The notes: generated by a model not told the origin, from the letters alone. Positions 1 to 11,179 are shown, numbered from the stretch's first letter. The stretch: DNA of 64,000 nucleotides from Amborella trichopoda (GCF_000471905.2 NW_006494916.1:141988-205987), one strand, 5' to 3'. Made by a program: numbers and translations.

Positions 1-345
1 ACTCTCTACACACTCTTTCTCTCCCATAACTCTCTCTCTCTCTTCCTTAGGGGCCACGCCCCTCTCTCTCTACTCTTTGATTTTCTCTCTCTCTCTCTCT
101 CCTAAAAAGACCTTAAGGGGCATGCCCCAACATAGGGACTCTCTCTCTCTCATGATCTAATCTAAGCGTTAGGAAAATTAGGGTTTGAGCTTAATTATTT
201 TGGAGTTAGGGTTTTGTAGAGATTTAAGGGTGGTTACTTAGTTTGGCCGAAATTGGCTTTCCCGATTCGAGATTGAAGCTAGACCGCTGATCCCCGCGCC
301 ATTGGATGTGGTGACTCGGTGTAAAGTGCAAAAAACCTGGTTGAG
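1..345 (+). promoter_or_regulatory. Possible 5' leader and first splice donor of a plant gene
   Basis: The stretch is dense in CT dinucleotide runs, which are common in plant 5' UTRs. It carries two telo-box type motifs (TTAGGGTTT at 178-186 and 206-214), known from promoters and leaders of plant translation-related genes. A good donor context (GAG then GTAAT) lies at 346, followed by T-rich intron-like sequence. No downstream coding exon is recognisable, so this may be an untranslated first exon, a decayed leader or chance. Inference only. Confidence 0.3.
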
Positions 346-1493
346 GTAATCTTCGGCATCTTTTCTTTAATTTGTTTGTTATTTTATTTTATATTCTCAA
401 GCACAATATTAGGTTGTATGAATGACATCAAGTACTTGAGATTTATTTTATTGATGCGTTATTTAGTTTTAGAATTTCTATTGTTTGTAATAAGACCATC
501 TGTGAGTGATCTTGTTGCCAAAATTATAAAGAGTGATGTATTATTATAAAAAAAAAAATTGTATTTCCATGGCAAAAGATCACATAGGTCTTTCTTTCAT
601 ATATTTGTTATGCTATTAATTTTAAATGATATTATTAACTAGGGATTGTATACTACGAGACCATTTATTTTTTGTTCAAGGAGGTCACAATCACTATTAG
701 CTATTAGACATGAAATTCAATAGATGAAAGTATGTTACAATATTCCAAAATTTTTGTTTTGGATGTTTTTTCTAGAATTCAGTGGCGAAGGCATGCCCTA
801 CCCGTTTTTTCAAATAGATTAGGAGATAGCTTTTTGAATTTTATTAGTGGGTAGTGTTAGTGGTGGGAATGGAAAAGGTAGGCTTTAAAAAGAGAAACCA
901 ACAATCTTATTTACATTTTTAGAGAAGAAAAGAGAGATGATTATGAATGTGAAGGTAGGGTTAGTGAGAGAAAATAGGGAAAAGAGACAAAAAATTATGA
1001 ATGTTTGTTTTTTTATTTTTTTGTAAGAGTCAATAATAAGGGAATTTTCATCATAAATACAATTGAAAAAGTACCCTGGGTCACTAATAAAAAAAGTATT
1101 TTTGCACAATAGATGTGAGAGACTTTTCAACAAGGTGTTTCGGTAAATTTCCCTATATATTATTGGATAAAATCAACAATTAATATACTCTAATATTGTC
1201 TTGAGGTAATTTTTTATTTTATTATTAGTTAATAAAAAAAACTTAATCATCATTATCATTATCACATAATTCATGCCTATCTCATTAATTATCTTTTAAT
1301 AAGCTATATTTATGTAATGTTATAAATTTATCCACAATTATTTCCTTCTATCAATATGATATAAATTTTTTATTATGAAAGTATTCATCTATTGTTATCT
1401 TAGTTGAGATTTTATAAAGTTCGTAGGGCCTGCTTACTAGTTAGCTAAATGTGCGGGTTGAGTGCTCATCTGGGACATTATAAGTTGAGTGAT
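346..1493. other. AT-rich intergenic or intronic DNA, nothing recognised
   Basis: Strongly AT-rich sequence with homopolymer runs. The longest open frame (minus strand, 885-1133, 82 codons) is hydrophobic and Phe/Ile-rich, as expected from AT-rich noise. I see no transposon ends, RNA gene or conserved protein here. Confidence 0.5.
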
Positions 1494-1878
1494 TTACATA
1501 TAGACCCTAAAGTTTTTTTGAAAAATACGAAATGCTATGTTTATAGGTAGAAATCACAAAGAAGGTTGGTCAGTTGTCTTTTATTTTTCAATTTTTTCAA
1601 AATTGCCCTGCAGTCTAAGGATAGAATACTCGGTTTGAATATTATTTTTTTTAGTTTTTTCATCAATCGGGTAATGCCCCAAAGCTTTAGAGTAGTTCCC
1701 TAGTAACAAAAAGACTAAAAAATATATTAAAATTAAAATTTGGTCCTCAGATGTCCTCGGACAGAGGGATAGTTTTTTATTTTTTTTTAAAAAAAAGGTT
1801 GACTGACATTCTTTGTAATTTCCACCTATAAATAGAGCATTACGTATTTTTTAAAAAAACTTTAAGGTCCGTACATAA
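1494..1878. mobile_element. MITE-like element with about 83-bp terminal inverted repeats
   Basis: The left arm (1494-1576) and the reverse complement of the right arm (1797-1878) align over their whole length with roughly 80-85 percent identity by eye. Shared blocks include TAAAGTTTTTTT, AAAAATACG, ATTTATAGGT and CACAAAGAA (with small changes). The interior is about 220 bp, AT-rich and has no open frame, so the element is non-autonomous. I could not fix a target-site duplication, so the superfamily is open; long TIRs would fit a Mutator-like MITE. Confidence 0.75.
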
Positions 1879-3830
1879 TTTAAAAGGTTAAAAGAATGAT
1901 TGGTGTTATACGTCCAACCTTTTATATAGTAAAGGGGCAGAGTTGCTGCGTTGTTTTCATCGGGTGAGAGAGAGTTTTATTAAGTGAGAGGTAAACATCT
2001 TTACAAGCTTTTCCCCAACACTTTTTGGTTTTTGATTGGAGGCTTGCAGAGAAGTCATCCTTTATTTCAAATGCCCCAATTAGACCTTATGGATCGTAAG
2101 TTTGAAGTAAAATTTGAAAGAGGAAAAGAAATTTTAATGGATATCCGGCCTACAAATGTGTGGATATAGAAAGGAAAAGAAATTTTAAGTCCTAAAAATA
2201 GTATAAGAAGTCGTATGATCTTTATGTTTTCAAGATTCTCAAGTGCATATAAATCTACTCTACTCACATCGCATTTCGAAATTTGAAATTCATTAATTCA
2301 GGTTGAACATGTATTTTCAGGCTATTGTAAGGTATCCGAAATCAGAACTACATCTAGGTAGCAAAATTTAGAGTTGCGCCTTACTTGTATAGTATAAGGT
2401 AAGCACCAAGGTTTAAAAAAACCATTTGGTGTCTTAGATTGGCTACTCTACAAACCGTGTTGGATTGGTGGATTAGTTACTCGGATCGGAGAATCAGCCG
2501 GTCTCAGTCTAAAAATAATTCTAAAAATTTTCTATAATTTCTCAAAAATCTAGCTTTCTAGTTTTTTTTTTTAAAAAATATAAAATAAAAGTGACAATTG
2601 CATTATAACTTTTCATTACTGCATAAAAAATATGTAAATATTGAGAACCTGTCTGAGAGTTTGTTATCTATTAAATTCGTTCTATAGTCAAAATCAAGTT
2701 AAAACTGCAACTTAAGGCAATAAAATGGATCTCTCTAGTTCAATTTACTTTTTATTTTTTATTAATTTAGTACTTTTTTTGGGTAGGTATAACCGTAGGA
2801 GTTTTGGTTTTTAAAAAAAGCTATATGAAAACAATTTTAGTGGAATAGGTTGTTAATAAAGAGAAAGAAGGGTTGTTAATAGAGAGAGGGTGAGAGAGAA
2901 AAAAGATTTAATGGAATAGGTTGTTAGGGAGAGAGAGAGCGAGAGATTTAAGAAAAAGGTGGGTTAATTTTGCATTAAAAATTAATTTATTTATGGTAGT
3001 TGAACTTAAATGTGACCATTTATTTTCCATTTAACGTAAGCTACTATTATAAAGCATCCATATTAAAGATGGATGCAAATAGGTGGTCCTTCTAAAAACA
3101 TTTGTAAATAACGACCCAAATATTTTTTTTATATAGTTATTATTTCTATTTTTTAATTTTGCAATTTTTATTTTTTCATATTCATGATCTCCATGTTAAT
3201 GATTATATATTATCTGAAATCTAGGAACAAATTATATTTTAAAAAAATATTTATTGCCATGCCCGCATTTCTACATTATGCAGGCTGGCCGCATAGAAAC
3301 CGTATCCTAAAAGAAAACATGTTTGAAAAATTAAAGAAAAGCATGAAAGGATTCCAAATAGCAATTTTTTAAAAAACATTTATTAAAAAATAACATAAAC
3401 AAGTATTCTGACAAAACATGTCGGAGAACCTGTATGGACCAGCCCAGAACCAGTGCAAAACCATTTTGAACAGGCCGGTTCTAAAAGGGACAAGCCGGTT
3501 CCCGATATATTATGGGTACCAGATCGCCTCACACGATTTCTTCTTTGAATCGAGAGATTCCGATCCAAATCGCCGATTTTTAAAACATTGGTAAACAGCT
3601 TCTACAAACATGACCCACTAAGAGATTGCAAGGAACAAGTTTTAGGTGTATTCTCATTCTTGTATCTTCAACCCTCTCTCTATTCATTTAATTGAAGGCA
3701 ATGGGCAGCGAACGGGATGAAAACCAACAAATGATACATAAATGAAATGAAATAAAAAACTTTACCATAAAGACATGCAAGGGAGATGAAAAATAAAACA
3801 GTAAGAAGAGAGAGAGGAATGGAGAATTAC
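1879..3830. other. AT-rich DNA, possibly intron of the minus-strand reductase
   Basis: No coding exon recognised on either strand. A GA-rich microsatellite-like patch lies at about 2865-2950. A short block at about 3420-3570 has repeated CCGGTTC words and reads like part of a dispersed plant repeat; a related-looking start occurs near 2410. If the reductase exon at 3831-3943 belongs to a live gene, this stretch would be its first intron, but I could not find exon 2. Confidence 0.4.
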
Positions 3831-3943
3831 TTGCGGAAGGTGGCCCGGACGGAGTAGCCCTCCCCAAGAAGCGGCTTCACCAGCCATGATCCCACGAGCC
3901 CAGCCGCTCCCATTACACACGCACTGCCCTTCTCCTGAGCCAT
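3831..3943 (-). CDS. First exon of a DFR/CCR-like NAD(P)-dependent reductase (partial)
   Basis: Read on the minus strand, an ATG at 3943 opens 37 codons plus 2 nt, ending at a consensus donor (AA then GTAATT at 3830). The peptide has the Rossmann nucleotide-binding signature of the dihydroflavonol reductase / cinnamoyl-CoA reductase family: GAAGLVG (the GxxGxxG loop, residues 12-18), then GSWLVKPLL and GYSVRATFR. In this family exon 1 commonly ends just after the VRATVR-like strand, as here. The upstream side is a CT/GA-rich leader, typical of a plant 5' UTR. Oddities: Met replaces the usual Thr before GA, Leu replaces Phe in the loop, and a Pro interrupts the following helix. No exon 2 is visible down to position 1, so the gene either has a first intron over 3.8 kb or is an orphan exon. 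Confidence 0.75.
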
Positions 3944-4060
3944 CTCTCTCTTTCTACCCCTCCCCCTCTCTCTCACTCTTTACGTCTTCTCTCTCTTTCC
4001 CCCTCTACGGGATATGAAATGCGAGATTAAAATTGGGATTTTCCTGGCGATTACAGTTTA
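3944..4060 (-). promoter_or_regulatory. GA/CT-rich 5' leader of the reductase exon
   Basis: Directly upstream (minus strand) of the reductase ATG is about 70 bp of almost pure GA-rich sequence, a common feature of plant 5' UTRs. No clear TATA box is visible in the next 100 bp. Confidence 0.4.
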
Positions 4061-4699
4061 GTCCGTGCTATTGGGCCTTAAAATGATGGAGATTTAGATA
4101 AGTGGAGTTGGGTAAAGGTTCTTACTTTATGCACCAACCACGAAAACTACTCAAACTTTTTTTTTTTCGAAAAAAATATCACAATAGTTTTAAAATCGAT
4201 TTCATGGAGCGTTTTGAAACATGACCATTTCTGATCCGGATCACCAAATAGGTGAAAATCGGCCTGAACCTCCTACCCCACCGCCCTCTCCATTTTATAT
4301 TTTCTTTTCTTTTTAAAACTTATTTAATATTTCTTTAAGTCCTCTCTAAGTCCTTGGTGTAAACCTCTATTTTAGTTTTTATTTTATTTATTTTTAATAT
4401 TTTTCTAGTTCATTGATTCATATCAATCCAACCTAATCTAGGTCACTAACGCAGGGATCTGACACGAATATGTGGGTGAACAATCCACTTCTGTGATCCA
4501 AGTTTTAAAACATTGATTTCATGGTATCTACCGTCAAAATTGTTTCAAGTTGCATTAAGAAATTATAAAAAATATGTCATAATACCTCCTAACCCCATTC
4601 CAATTTCTTCCATTTACTTTATTCATAAGAATGCCATAAATGAATTCTCTTATTTTTCTCCAGGTCTTTTCCATTTCACCAATGCCATATACAAATTTC
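4061..4699. other. AT-rich upstream region of the reductase exon
   Basis: No gene recognised. A short word (TTTTAAAA followed by GATTTCATGG within about 15 bp) occurs at about 4188-4208 and again at about 4504-4524, flanking roughly 300 bp. This could be an old insertion between direct repeats, but the repeat is too short and AT-rich to be sure. Confidence 0.35.
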
Positions 4700-5250
4700 T
4701 TGGGGGAATGATTTCATGCAACGGTTGTATAGTAATATAATGTAACAACCTTCAAAAACCATGATAGTGCCATTTGTTTGATCCCATTTTTTAAAGGTAC
4801 ACTCTTTTTATTTTATTGAACACTCACAAAAAAACAAAATTTGAAAATGCATTCTAGAAAGTGTTTATTAGCCCAATCAATATAAGCCATCCATTTTGTT
4901 GCAATTCTTAGATCTAGACCTTAGAAGGATTCTTCTCTTTTTGAAATTTTTAGATAGCTTTATTATAATTAGACAAATAATGTTTAAAAATAAATAAAAA
5001 AAAAGTTTTGAATTCGTAAAGGCCTAGATCTTGAAATTCAAAAAATGGACGGTGTAGAATCAATATTGGAGGGGACTCATTTTAACCATATCTATGATGC
5101 ATATTGAATTTTATTTTTAAAAATATCTATTGGGATGAAGAGAGAGTATGTACAATTTTTGGGGTCATACAAATGCTATAAACATAATTTTCTAGAAATG
5201 TGGTTGCATTATATTATTATACAGCTGTTGCATGTATTCTTTCCCCAATG
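4700..5250. mobile_element. Fold-back (inverted-repeat) element with about 230-bp arms
   Basis: The left arm (about 4700-4935) and the reverse complement of the right arm (about 5015-5250) match along their whole length with indels. Good blocks are 4702-4750 with 5203-5250 (shared TATAGTAATATAATG-like core and GCAACxGxTGTAT), and 4871-4923 with 5022-5073 (shared TAGATCT, CCATCCATTTT and ATCAATAT words). The unpaired centre is only about 80 bp and AT-rich. No open frame. The transcript or single strand would form one long imperfect hairpin. Confidence 0.65.
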
Positions 5251-5346
5251 CCTTGAGGTTGTAACGGGCCGGTGGTTTAGTTTTCTTTTTGGCCACATAT
5301 CAAGAGGCCCCATAGCTTTCATGAACAAATAATAATTGAAGGGTGA
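5251..5346. other. Short AT-rich linker between two inverted-repeat elements
   Basis: Sequence between the fold-back element and the next MITE. Nothing recognised. Confidence 0.4.
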
Positions 5347-5720
5347 GGTTTGTATAACATGTCAAACTTATACTATTGAAGTAAGGTGGACCTTAAAACT
5401 ATGCTGAAAATACAGTTTTGGTGTCGCAAAGCCTTGCGATGATATGAAAACCAATTGTTGCCCTTAATTATTAAATTTAAAGTTCAAGAAATGTTGACGA
5501 TCAAATAGTTCTATAAACACTTGAAAATCTTTAAATGGACGGTCCAGATAATATCTTAGAAGATTAACTATTTTTAGGACTAGAAATCCCTTTTGTTTGA
5601 TGTTTATGAATCTAAAGGTCGAGATGATAGATTTGAGGGGTTTCCAATATAAAAACAGCCAGTGGGTTTTTTAAGTACACCTTACTCATACAATATAAGG
5701 TTAACACTTATATAAAATTC
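5347..5720. mobile_element. Second MITE-like element, about 50-bp terminal inverted repeats
   Basis: The left end (5347-5399) and the reverse complement of the right end (5667-5720) share an AGTAAGGTG(G/T)AC(C/T)T core and flanking AT-rich sequence with several mismatches. The interior holds two related words around ATGGACGGTCCAGAT and AAAGGTCGAGATGAT. No open frame, so the element is non-autonomous. No target-site duplication identified. Confidence 0.55.
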
Positions 5721-6117
5721 TTCCATAATTGAAATAGCTATTTCTTCTATCTAGCAAATAAAAGCGGATGACAGTTGTTTTATTCAACGAAGATGGGTCT
5801 CTTGTATATTGTTTCATAATACAAATATCGTTGTTTCGTACAACGAAGAAAGGTCTTTATATTTACTATTTATTTATTCAAATCATTAAAGTTTTCAACC
5901 CATTGATTGTGAAATATGGTATTTATGTCAAATCGCCGCTACAAATATGTATATGTTTAAAGTGTGGTTTGTATAACGTTATCACCTTAAACAATTAAAA
6001 AAAGGGGCATCTTTAAATTTTGTTATAAGATTCAATTATATTGTTGAAAATTTCTAGAATGGCATGAGAAGCTGTTTTTATCTTTAGTTATAAAATTTTC
6101 AATACGAAAAATGATAT
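5721..6117. other. AT-rich DNA before the first retrotransposon remnant
   Basis: No gene or repeat end recognised. Base composition changes from AT-rich to balanced near 6118-6250, which marks the entry into copy A. Confidence 0.45.
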
Positions 6118-6870
6118 AGAACCCCACATTCGAGCAATAAGGGTTAAGACGTTAAAAGATCCTCGATGAAGTCTAATGAGAGTGAAGATGTTAAAAGCTT
6201 ATTTGAATCCAATACATGTCATGACCCCCAAAAGCTACTCGGCTTGGTCCAATTTGAGTGATGACCCTAAAAGCCATCCCTCCTCTTTTATCCCCGATTC
6301 TTCAAACCTTCTTCTCTCGCAACACCTCTTTCATAGCTCACTCTTGAATGCCTAGATTTCGAGGCCCTCGATGAGGAGCTAAGACAACGCAATACCAACT
6401 GACGACATCGAAAACAGATGAGAAAGATGGTGGCTCAAAAGGTTGGCTTCTTAAACATTGGTGATGCCATGGCCTTTGCCAATAAGAAGAAGCCATTCCC
6501 TCATTTGATGAGCTGACAGAGTGCTTCCGAAACCCAAAGTCGAAAAAGTCTCATTGGCCTGTCAAGAAAGATTGGAAAGAAATTGTAAGAAAAGGCTCCT
6601 CTTCTCATGAAGCATGCCATATGGTACGAATTATTGTGGGGAGGAGAATGGCGGAAGTTGACCAAGTTGAGCTAAGATCGTGAATAAAACTCCAACCTCC
6701 TCAAAGGCCAAAGTAGCCAAGACTCTTGAAATACTCTGCTCCGCGACCTGTCCCTTACCAAATCCACCATCCATCCAATTTAAGTACTAAAATCCATCGT
6801 CCACCTTGCTTAAATACCTAGGTCCACCACCTCTATTTCAATAACCTGGACCACCCATTCCCGCAAAGTA
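6118..6870 (+). pseudogene. Copy A gag C-terminal spacer, decayed
   Basis: Acidic Asp/Lys/Ser words such as EDVKS and DPQKL match the spacer that follows the gag zinc knuckle in copies B and C (28700-29664 and 37488-38540). The text FEALDEEL near 6355 parallels FEAL in copy C near 38345. The segment ending SSHEACHM near 6610 recurs in copy D near 56630. Several stops and frame changes. The N-terminal capsid part of gag is missing. Confidence 0.6.
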
Positions 6871-6877
6871 CCTTATT

Positions 6878-8048
6878 TTGCCAACACCACTCCCGACTGT
6901 GCAACCTAGCCAGCCTTCTCCTATTCTACCCATGGGCATAACCAAGTCTTCCGTAAGCGGAGTGGCACCACCACCTCCTGTACCCTCAAGCCCTATGGTA
7001 AACCCAAGAGAACTTGACCTAGATGAGGAGAAGGTCAAATACGATGTGGTTGGGCATATAAGAAGACTTCCAACCATATTGAGCGTCTATAATGCTCTCA
7101 TGTTATCAAGATACTTCTGCATGGCCTTAATTCAAGATCTCTTGCAACCAGAGGTGGAATGAATTGAAGTAGACCCAACAATCCCTAACAATTGCATGGA
7201 AATTACATTCTCATATGATGATCTTCAGTTGGGGTAAAAGTTTCACAATCAATCCTTATTTGTGATTGGCAAGTTGCATGCTCACTCGGTCAATCGGATC
7301 ATGCTTTTTGGAGATTCTATAGTGAATCTCATTCCTAAGAGGATCCTCACTTGCATAGGGTTGGGGGTCAAGCATTTGAAACCCTCGTACCTCTTGGTCT
7401 AGGGATTCAACAAGTCAGGGGAAAGACCAGCTGAAAGCGTTCACCTTTGCCTAAGAATTCGCCATCTGAACACTTATGCCCAATTCCACGTGATCAATAA
7501 TGATACTACTTCCTATACTGCTTGGTCGTTCTTGGCTATATGATCATGGGATGGTTCCATCCACACTCCAACAATGTTTCAAATACAACCAACATGGAAG
7601 GCAGCACATGGTCTATGTTGTCAAGAGACCATTTCCCACCACTGAATCATATTATACAGATGCCAAGTACTACTTTACGAATGCAATGCGAGTCCAAGAG
7701 CAAGTGCCATTTGCAGTAGTTTCACCAAACCACACCATGAGGAAGATTGACAATTCCCCCCATGATGATGTTAAAGATGTGGCAAGATTGTTCATAAATA
7801 TGTTTAAAAAAGAGGAGAGATGTGGCAAAACAATCCCCTTGACCCCGATTGATGTAAGCATACCTTACTCCCCTTTGGAGGTGTTGCGTCAGTATCACAA
7901 AGGGAAAATGTCCACTCGTCATCTCCAAGTGTTACCCCCTATGGTGGCCCAAACAGAGCAGGTCGAGGAGTATGATGAGATAGCCATCACATTGAGGAGG
8001 ACAGGACTGCCTGACAAGGTGTCAATTGCCAGAAAACCAAAGACCTGA
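6878..8048 (+). pseudogene. Copy A aspartic protease region, inactivated
   Basis: Starts with a Pro-rich linker and the KVKYDVVGHIRRLP block shared with B and C. A stop follows PEVE at 7162. The protease core (about 7230-7420) has lost its catalytic aspartate: where B and C have LDGGSTVNLIP, this copy reads LFGDSIVNLIP near 7304-7330. The region after protease is open for 182 codons (7500-8048), with LLGRSWLYDHG, HQ-like CFKYNQHGRQH and KRPFPTTES blocks, typical of the stretch between protease and RT in Tat-type polyproteins. Function when intact: polyprotein cleavage during particle maturation. Confidence 0.7.
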
Positions 8049-8872
8049 ATTGATGTGGATACCATGATGGAAAGAAATGCCGCTTCTCATCTTTCTCATG
8101 ACAACCAAAAGATCCTACACATTCCAATCCTCTTATTTCAAGAAGATGATGCTCATCGTGCCGTGGTTGACCTTACCTCCAAAAAAGTCTCACATGTCTA
8201 AATCCATTTGAGGGAGGGAGATATTGCTTGCCTTTCCCCTAGCGTTAGCTATTCTCATGACTGCTAAATGATCTTGGACATCCCAATCCCTTTGTTGGAA
8301 AAAGATGTTGCTCCCCATGCTATTGAGGTCAACCCTCCACCTCCCACCAAAGTCTTCACTGACATCTAGCTCCTCAACTTGTAAAGAAAGAGAAAATTAG
8401 TATCCCCGAGTTGGGGAAGGAAATTCTCCCTGATGTTCATTGCCTCTAATCCCTTTCTCGGATTTGTCCCTTAGTATCGAAAACTCGTTAAGACAGAGTC
8501 CTCTCAAAGCTCAACATTTGCAGACACAACAGCCCCTCAAAAGTGGGATCTTTACAGTCGCCAAGCCCATCAGATCATGAGAAAGATGGACTACGAGCCT
8601 TCCACTGATCAAGGGTTGAAAATTGGTGAAGGCATGGTGGCACCCTTTGCAGTCTTGAGTCCACCGCGAGGCAGCACTCTGGTAAGCCAGGCCTTGGTTA
8701 CATGGGCCCCACTTACCTACCTCCCCGACCATCTATGGCTGATCAGACAACCCATGTGGTAGCATCTCAAGACCTGCCACCTCTTCCTTGTGAACCCTTG
8801 GTTGTTGAAGAGATCTTTTCCCAAGCCACTCGAGAGGCAAATGTTCCCCATGGTTCTCAAGAAACTTAGACC
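8049..8872 (+). pseudogene. Copy A protease-RT linker, decayed
   Basis: Diverged linker with AKPIRS-type text near 8560 that aligns to the last recognisable sense segment of copy C (about 40395-40425). Multiple stops; no domain recognised. Confidence 0.45.
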
Positions 8873-9900
8873 TTGGAGAAGAAACAGGATGAAGAAGAGC
8901 TGTCAATCATCGACCAAAAGATGGAGCTGCTTGAGATAACCCATGAACCATCTGACCCCCTACCCTCTGATGAGGAAGAGATAGAAGAAGCTCCTAGAGT
9001 GTTGAAAGATGGAGGTCAGGCTACTGCCGATGACTTGGAGGAGATAAACCTGGGTGATGAAACTGACCTGAGGTTGATCTTCATTTTAGTAGTCATAATG
9101 CCTAAAGAGAAATAAAAGCATGTCAGCTTCCTTCGAGCCAATCGAGATGTCTTTATATGGCATTATCATTAGATGCCCGGTCTTGATCCCCAAGTTACAG
9201 TACATAGGCTCGGGATAGACCCATGTTTTAAACCCGTAAAGCAAAAGTCGAGGAGATTCTGAACCTAGCTCAAGACACTGATCGATGATGAGATGAACAA
9301 ACTCAAGGCAGCTGGCTTCATCAAGGAAGTCAAATATCCAAAATGGCTATCCATTGTTGTTCCAGTCAAGAAGATGAATGGACAAATTTGCGTATTCATA
9401 GACTTTCACATTCAAAAGATGACTTGCCACTTCCCTTCACCGAAACTCTAATTGACTAGATGGCCAATTGCCAAGTCTTCTCCTTCATGGATGGTTATTC
9501 AAGGTATAACCAGATAAGAATCAATCTTGAAGATGAGGAAGCTATAGCCTTCTTTCCCAAGGGGGCTATTATTATGAACTCAAGAATTTGGGAACCTATC
9601 AGCGAGCCATGAGCACTGTTCGAAGACATGCTACATGAAGAAGTGGAAAGCTACGTGGATGATTCTTTGATCAAATAGGGCAAAAATAGCACCCATATAC
9701 AAGGTCTTTGAATAATTTCATCTCTATCTGCTTAAGATGAATCCATTCAAGTATGCCTCTAACATGCGATTTGGAAAGTTCCTGGGATTCATTGTCAAAT
9801 ATCATGGCTTGGAAATCAAGCCTATTAAAATCAAGGCTATACAAGAGATTCCATCTCCTTGAAATCTTATAGAGCTTAGGTCTCTCCATGGTAAGCTTGC
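8873..9900 (+). pseudogene. Copy A reverse transcriptase, broken
   Basis: Begins with the acidic lead-in LEEINLGDETD (near 9035), as in copy D. RT blocks are readable across frames: EMNKLKAAGFIKEVKYP, SFMDGYSRYNQI and the catalytic box YVDD at 9652-9663, then KMNPFK and FGKFLGFIVKYHGLEI. The MPFGLKN box is scrambled near 9560-9590, and stops occur at about 9170, 9420, 9680 and 9720. RT would copy element RNA into cDNA; this copy cannot. Confidence 0.8.
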
Positions 9901-10260
9901 ATACATGAGAAGATTTATCTGTAATCTCTCAAGTCGATGCAAACCCTTTGCTCGCCTGCTAAAGAAAGACATGCCCTTCGAATGGGATGTAGTGTGTCAA
10001 GTAGCCTTCGAGAGCATTAAACCATATCTTCTAAACCCACTTCTTCTATCTGCCCCTATCCCTGGGAAATCTCTCATTTTGTATATGAAGGCTCTTGATG
10101 AGTCACTTGGTGCTTTGCTCACACAAAACAATCTAGAGGAAAAGAGAACCTTATACTACCTCAGCTAAAGGATACATTAAGCCAAAGGGAATTATTCTCC
10201 AATTGAAAAGATGTATCAGGTCATGAAATTGATGTGCAAAAGCTTTGACATTATTTGTCA
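9901..10260 (+). pseudogene. Copy A RT connection / first RNase H region
   Basis: Open for 87 codons (9905-10168). Blocks LAYMRRFICNLSSRCKPFARLLKKD and LILYMKALDESLGALL are the usual Ty3/gypsy thumb/tether and first RNase H strand (the strand around LYMKALDES). The region after YYLS is broken by stops. Confidence 0.7.
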
Positions 10261-11028
10261 GCACACTCAGTCCATCTTATTTTACTAGTTGATCCTATTA
10301 AGTTTCTCATGATGCATCATTGTCTATCGGGTCGTCTTGTGAAATTGTCACTACTCTATCATAACCTATGTGCCTCAAAAAGCTATCAAAGGCTAAACAT
10401 TTGTAGACTTCTTAGATGCACACCCCTCTCCAAGCAGATTCTCCCCTATCAGATGGTCTCCCAAATGAAAAAGTGCTTTACGTCGAACTCCCATTTGATT
10501 GGAAGATGCACTTTGATGGAGCCTTCCAAGCAGAGCGTAGAGCTGCCGGAGTCGTGTTCTCGACTCCCTCCTTCAAAAGGTGGAATGTCACAACATGGCA
10601 GAGTATCATAAACTCATTATAAGCCTGGATATTGCCTCTTATATGGAGATAAAATGCCTAGCCATCTTTGGAGACTCTGAAATGGTGGTGCGACAACTCA
10701 AAGGGATATATGATGTGAAAAGAAAACTTCAAACCATATTACAACACTGCCAAATCCTAGATGGCGGAACTTGAGGAAGTCTCCCTCGAGCACATTCTAC
10801 CAAGACTCAACTCCTAGGCAGATGTGCTCACTAAGCTACATCCAGATATCAATGAAAGCAACTGTATCAATATGGGTAGTCAAATGGAGACACATCAAGC
10901 TTGTGGATGGACTCGACTGTGACGATGAGCGATGGTTATTCCCGGAATGCCCACCATACCCATTTGTGGCGATGTGTGCAGCCAAAGACACCCTCAAAGC
11001 CTCAAACAATCCTCAAATACCTCGTTGT
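10261..11028 (+). pseudogene. Copy A second RNase H domain and C-terminal segment
   Basis: Read across three frames, this is the extra RNase H domain typical of Tat-lineage elements. Acidic catalytic positions are still visible: Asp in FDGAF (10515), Glu in AEYHKL (10601) and Asp in FGDSEMV (10673), followed by RQLKGIYDV. The tail with DDERWLFPECPPYPF (near 10920-10970) matches copy D near 59205-59250. Integrase is absent. Frameshifts near 10585 and 10770. Confidence 0.7.
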
Positions 11029-11112
11029 AGACACCCTATTTTTAAAATTGGTAAATTTTATGATATTCTTGAACCTTTAAGACCACACTATCCTAGTAAA
11101 TCTCTAGACCAT
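11029..11112 (+). repeat. Probable 5' stub of copy A's 3' LTR
   Basis: Right after the pol remnant comes TGTAGACACCC at about 11027-11037, then AT-rich sequence. TGTAGACACC is a start I know from Tat/Ogre-type LTRs. Only about 80 bp survive before the family-1 LTR begins. No second copy in the window confirms it. Confidence 0.35.
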
Positions 11113-11179
11113 TGTAAGGACCACAAATTTCTGGACTTAGACACTCACAGCAGTAGAGAGAAGGAAGCACGCGCTCGAC

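Larger units (their letters stand above)
6118..11112 (+). mobile_element. Copy A: truncated Tat/Ogre-like Ty3/gypsy element (family 2 relative)
   Basis: Sense-strand remnants appear in retroviral order: gag C-terminal spacer, protease, RT, RNase H, and an LTR-like stub. The 5' LTR, leader, most of gag and the integrase are absent. It is related to internal regions B, C and D further on but clearly diverged from them, so it is a separate, older insertion. Stops and frameshifts occur throughout. It is cut at 11112 by the insertion of the family-1 element. Confidence 0.85.

Noticed and set aside
885..1133. 82-codon hydrophobic minus-strand frame
   Set aside because: Composition is explained by AT richness. 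No signal-peptide organisation, no conserved motif.
4188..4524. Possible insertion flanked by a TTTTAAAA...GATTTCATGG direct repeat
   Set aside because: The shared word is short, AT-rich and imperfect, and the enclosed 300 bp shows no element ends.
5768..5998. 76-codon plus-strand frame in AT-rich DNA
   Set aside because: No homology that I recognise; typical chance frame in AT-rich sequence.
9671..9889. 72-codon minus-strand frame in copy A
   Set aside because: Shadow of the RT pseudogene on the opposite strand.
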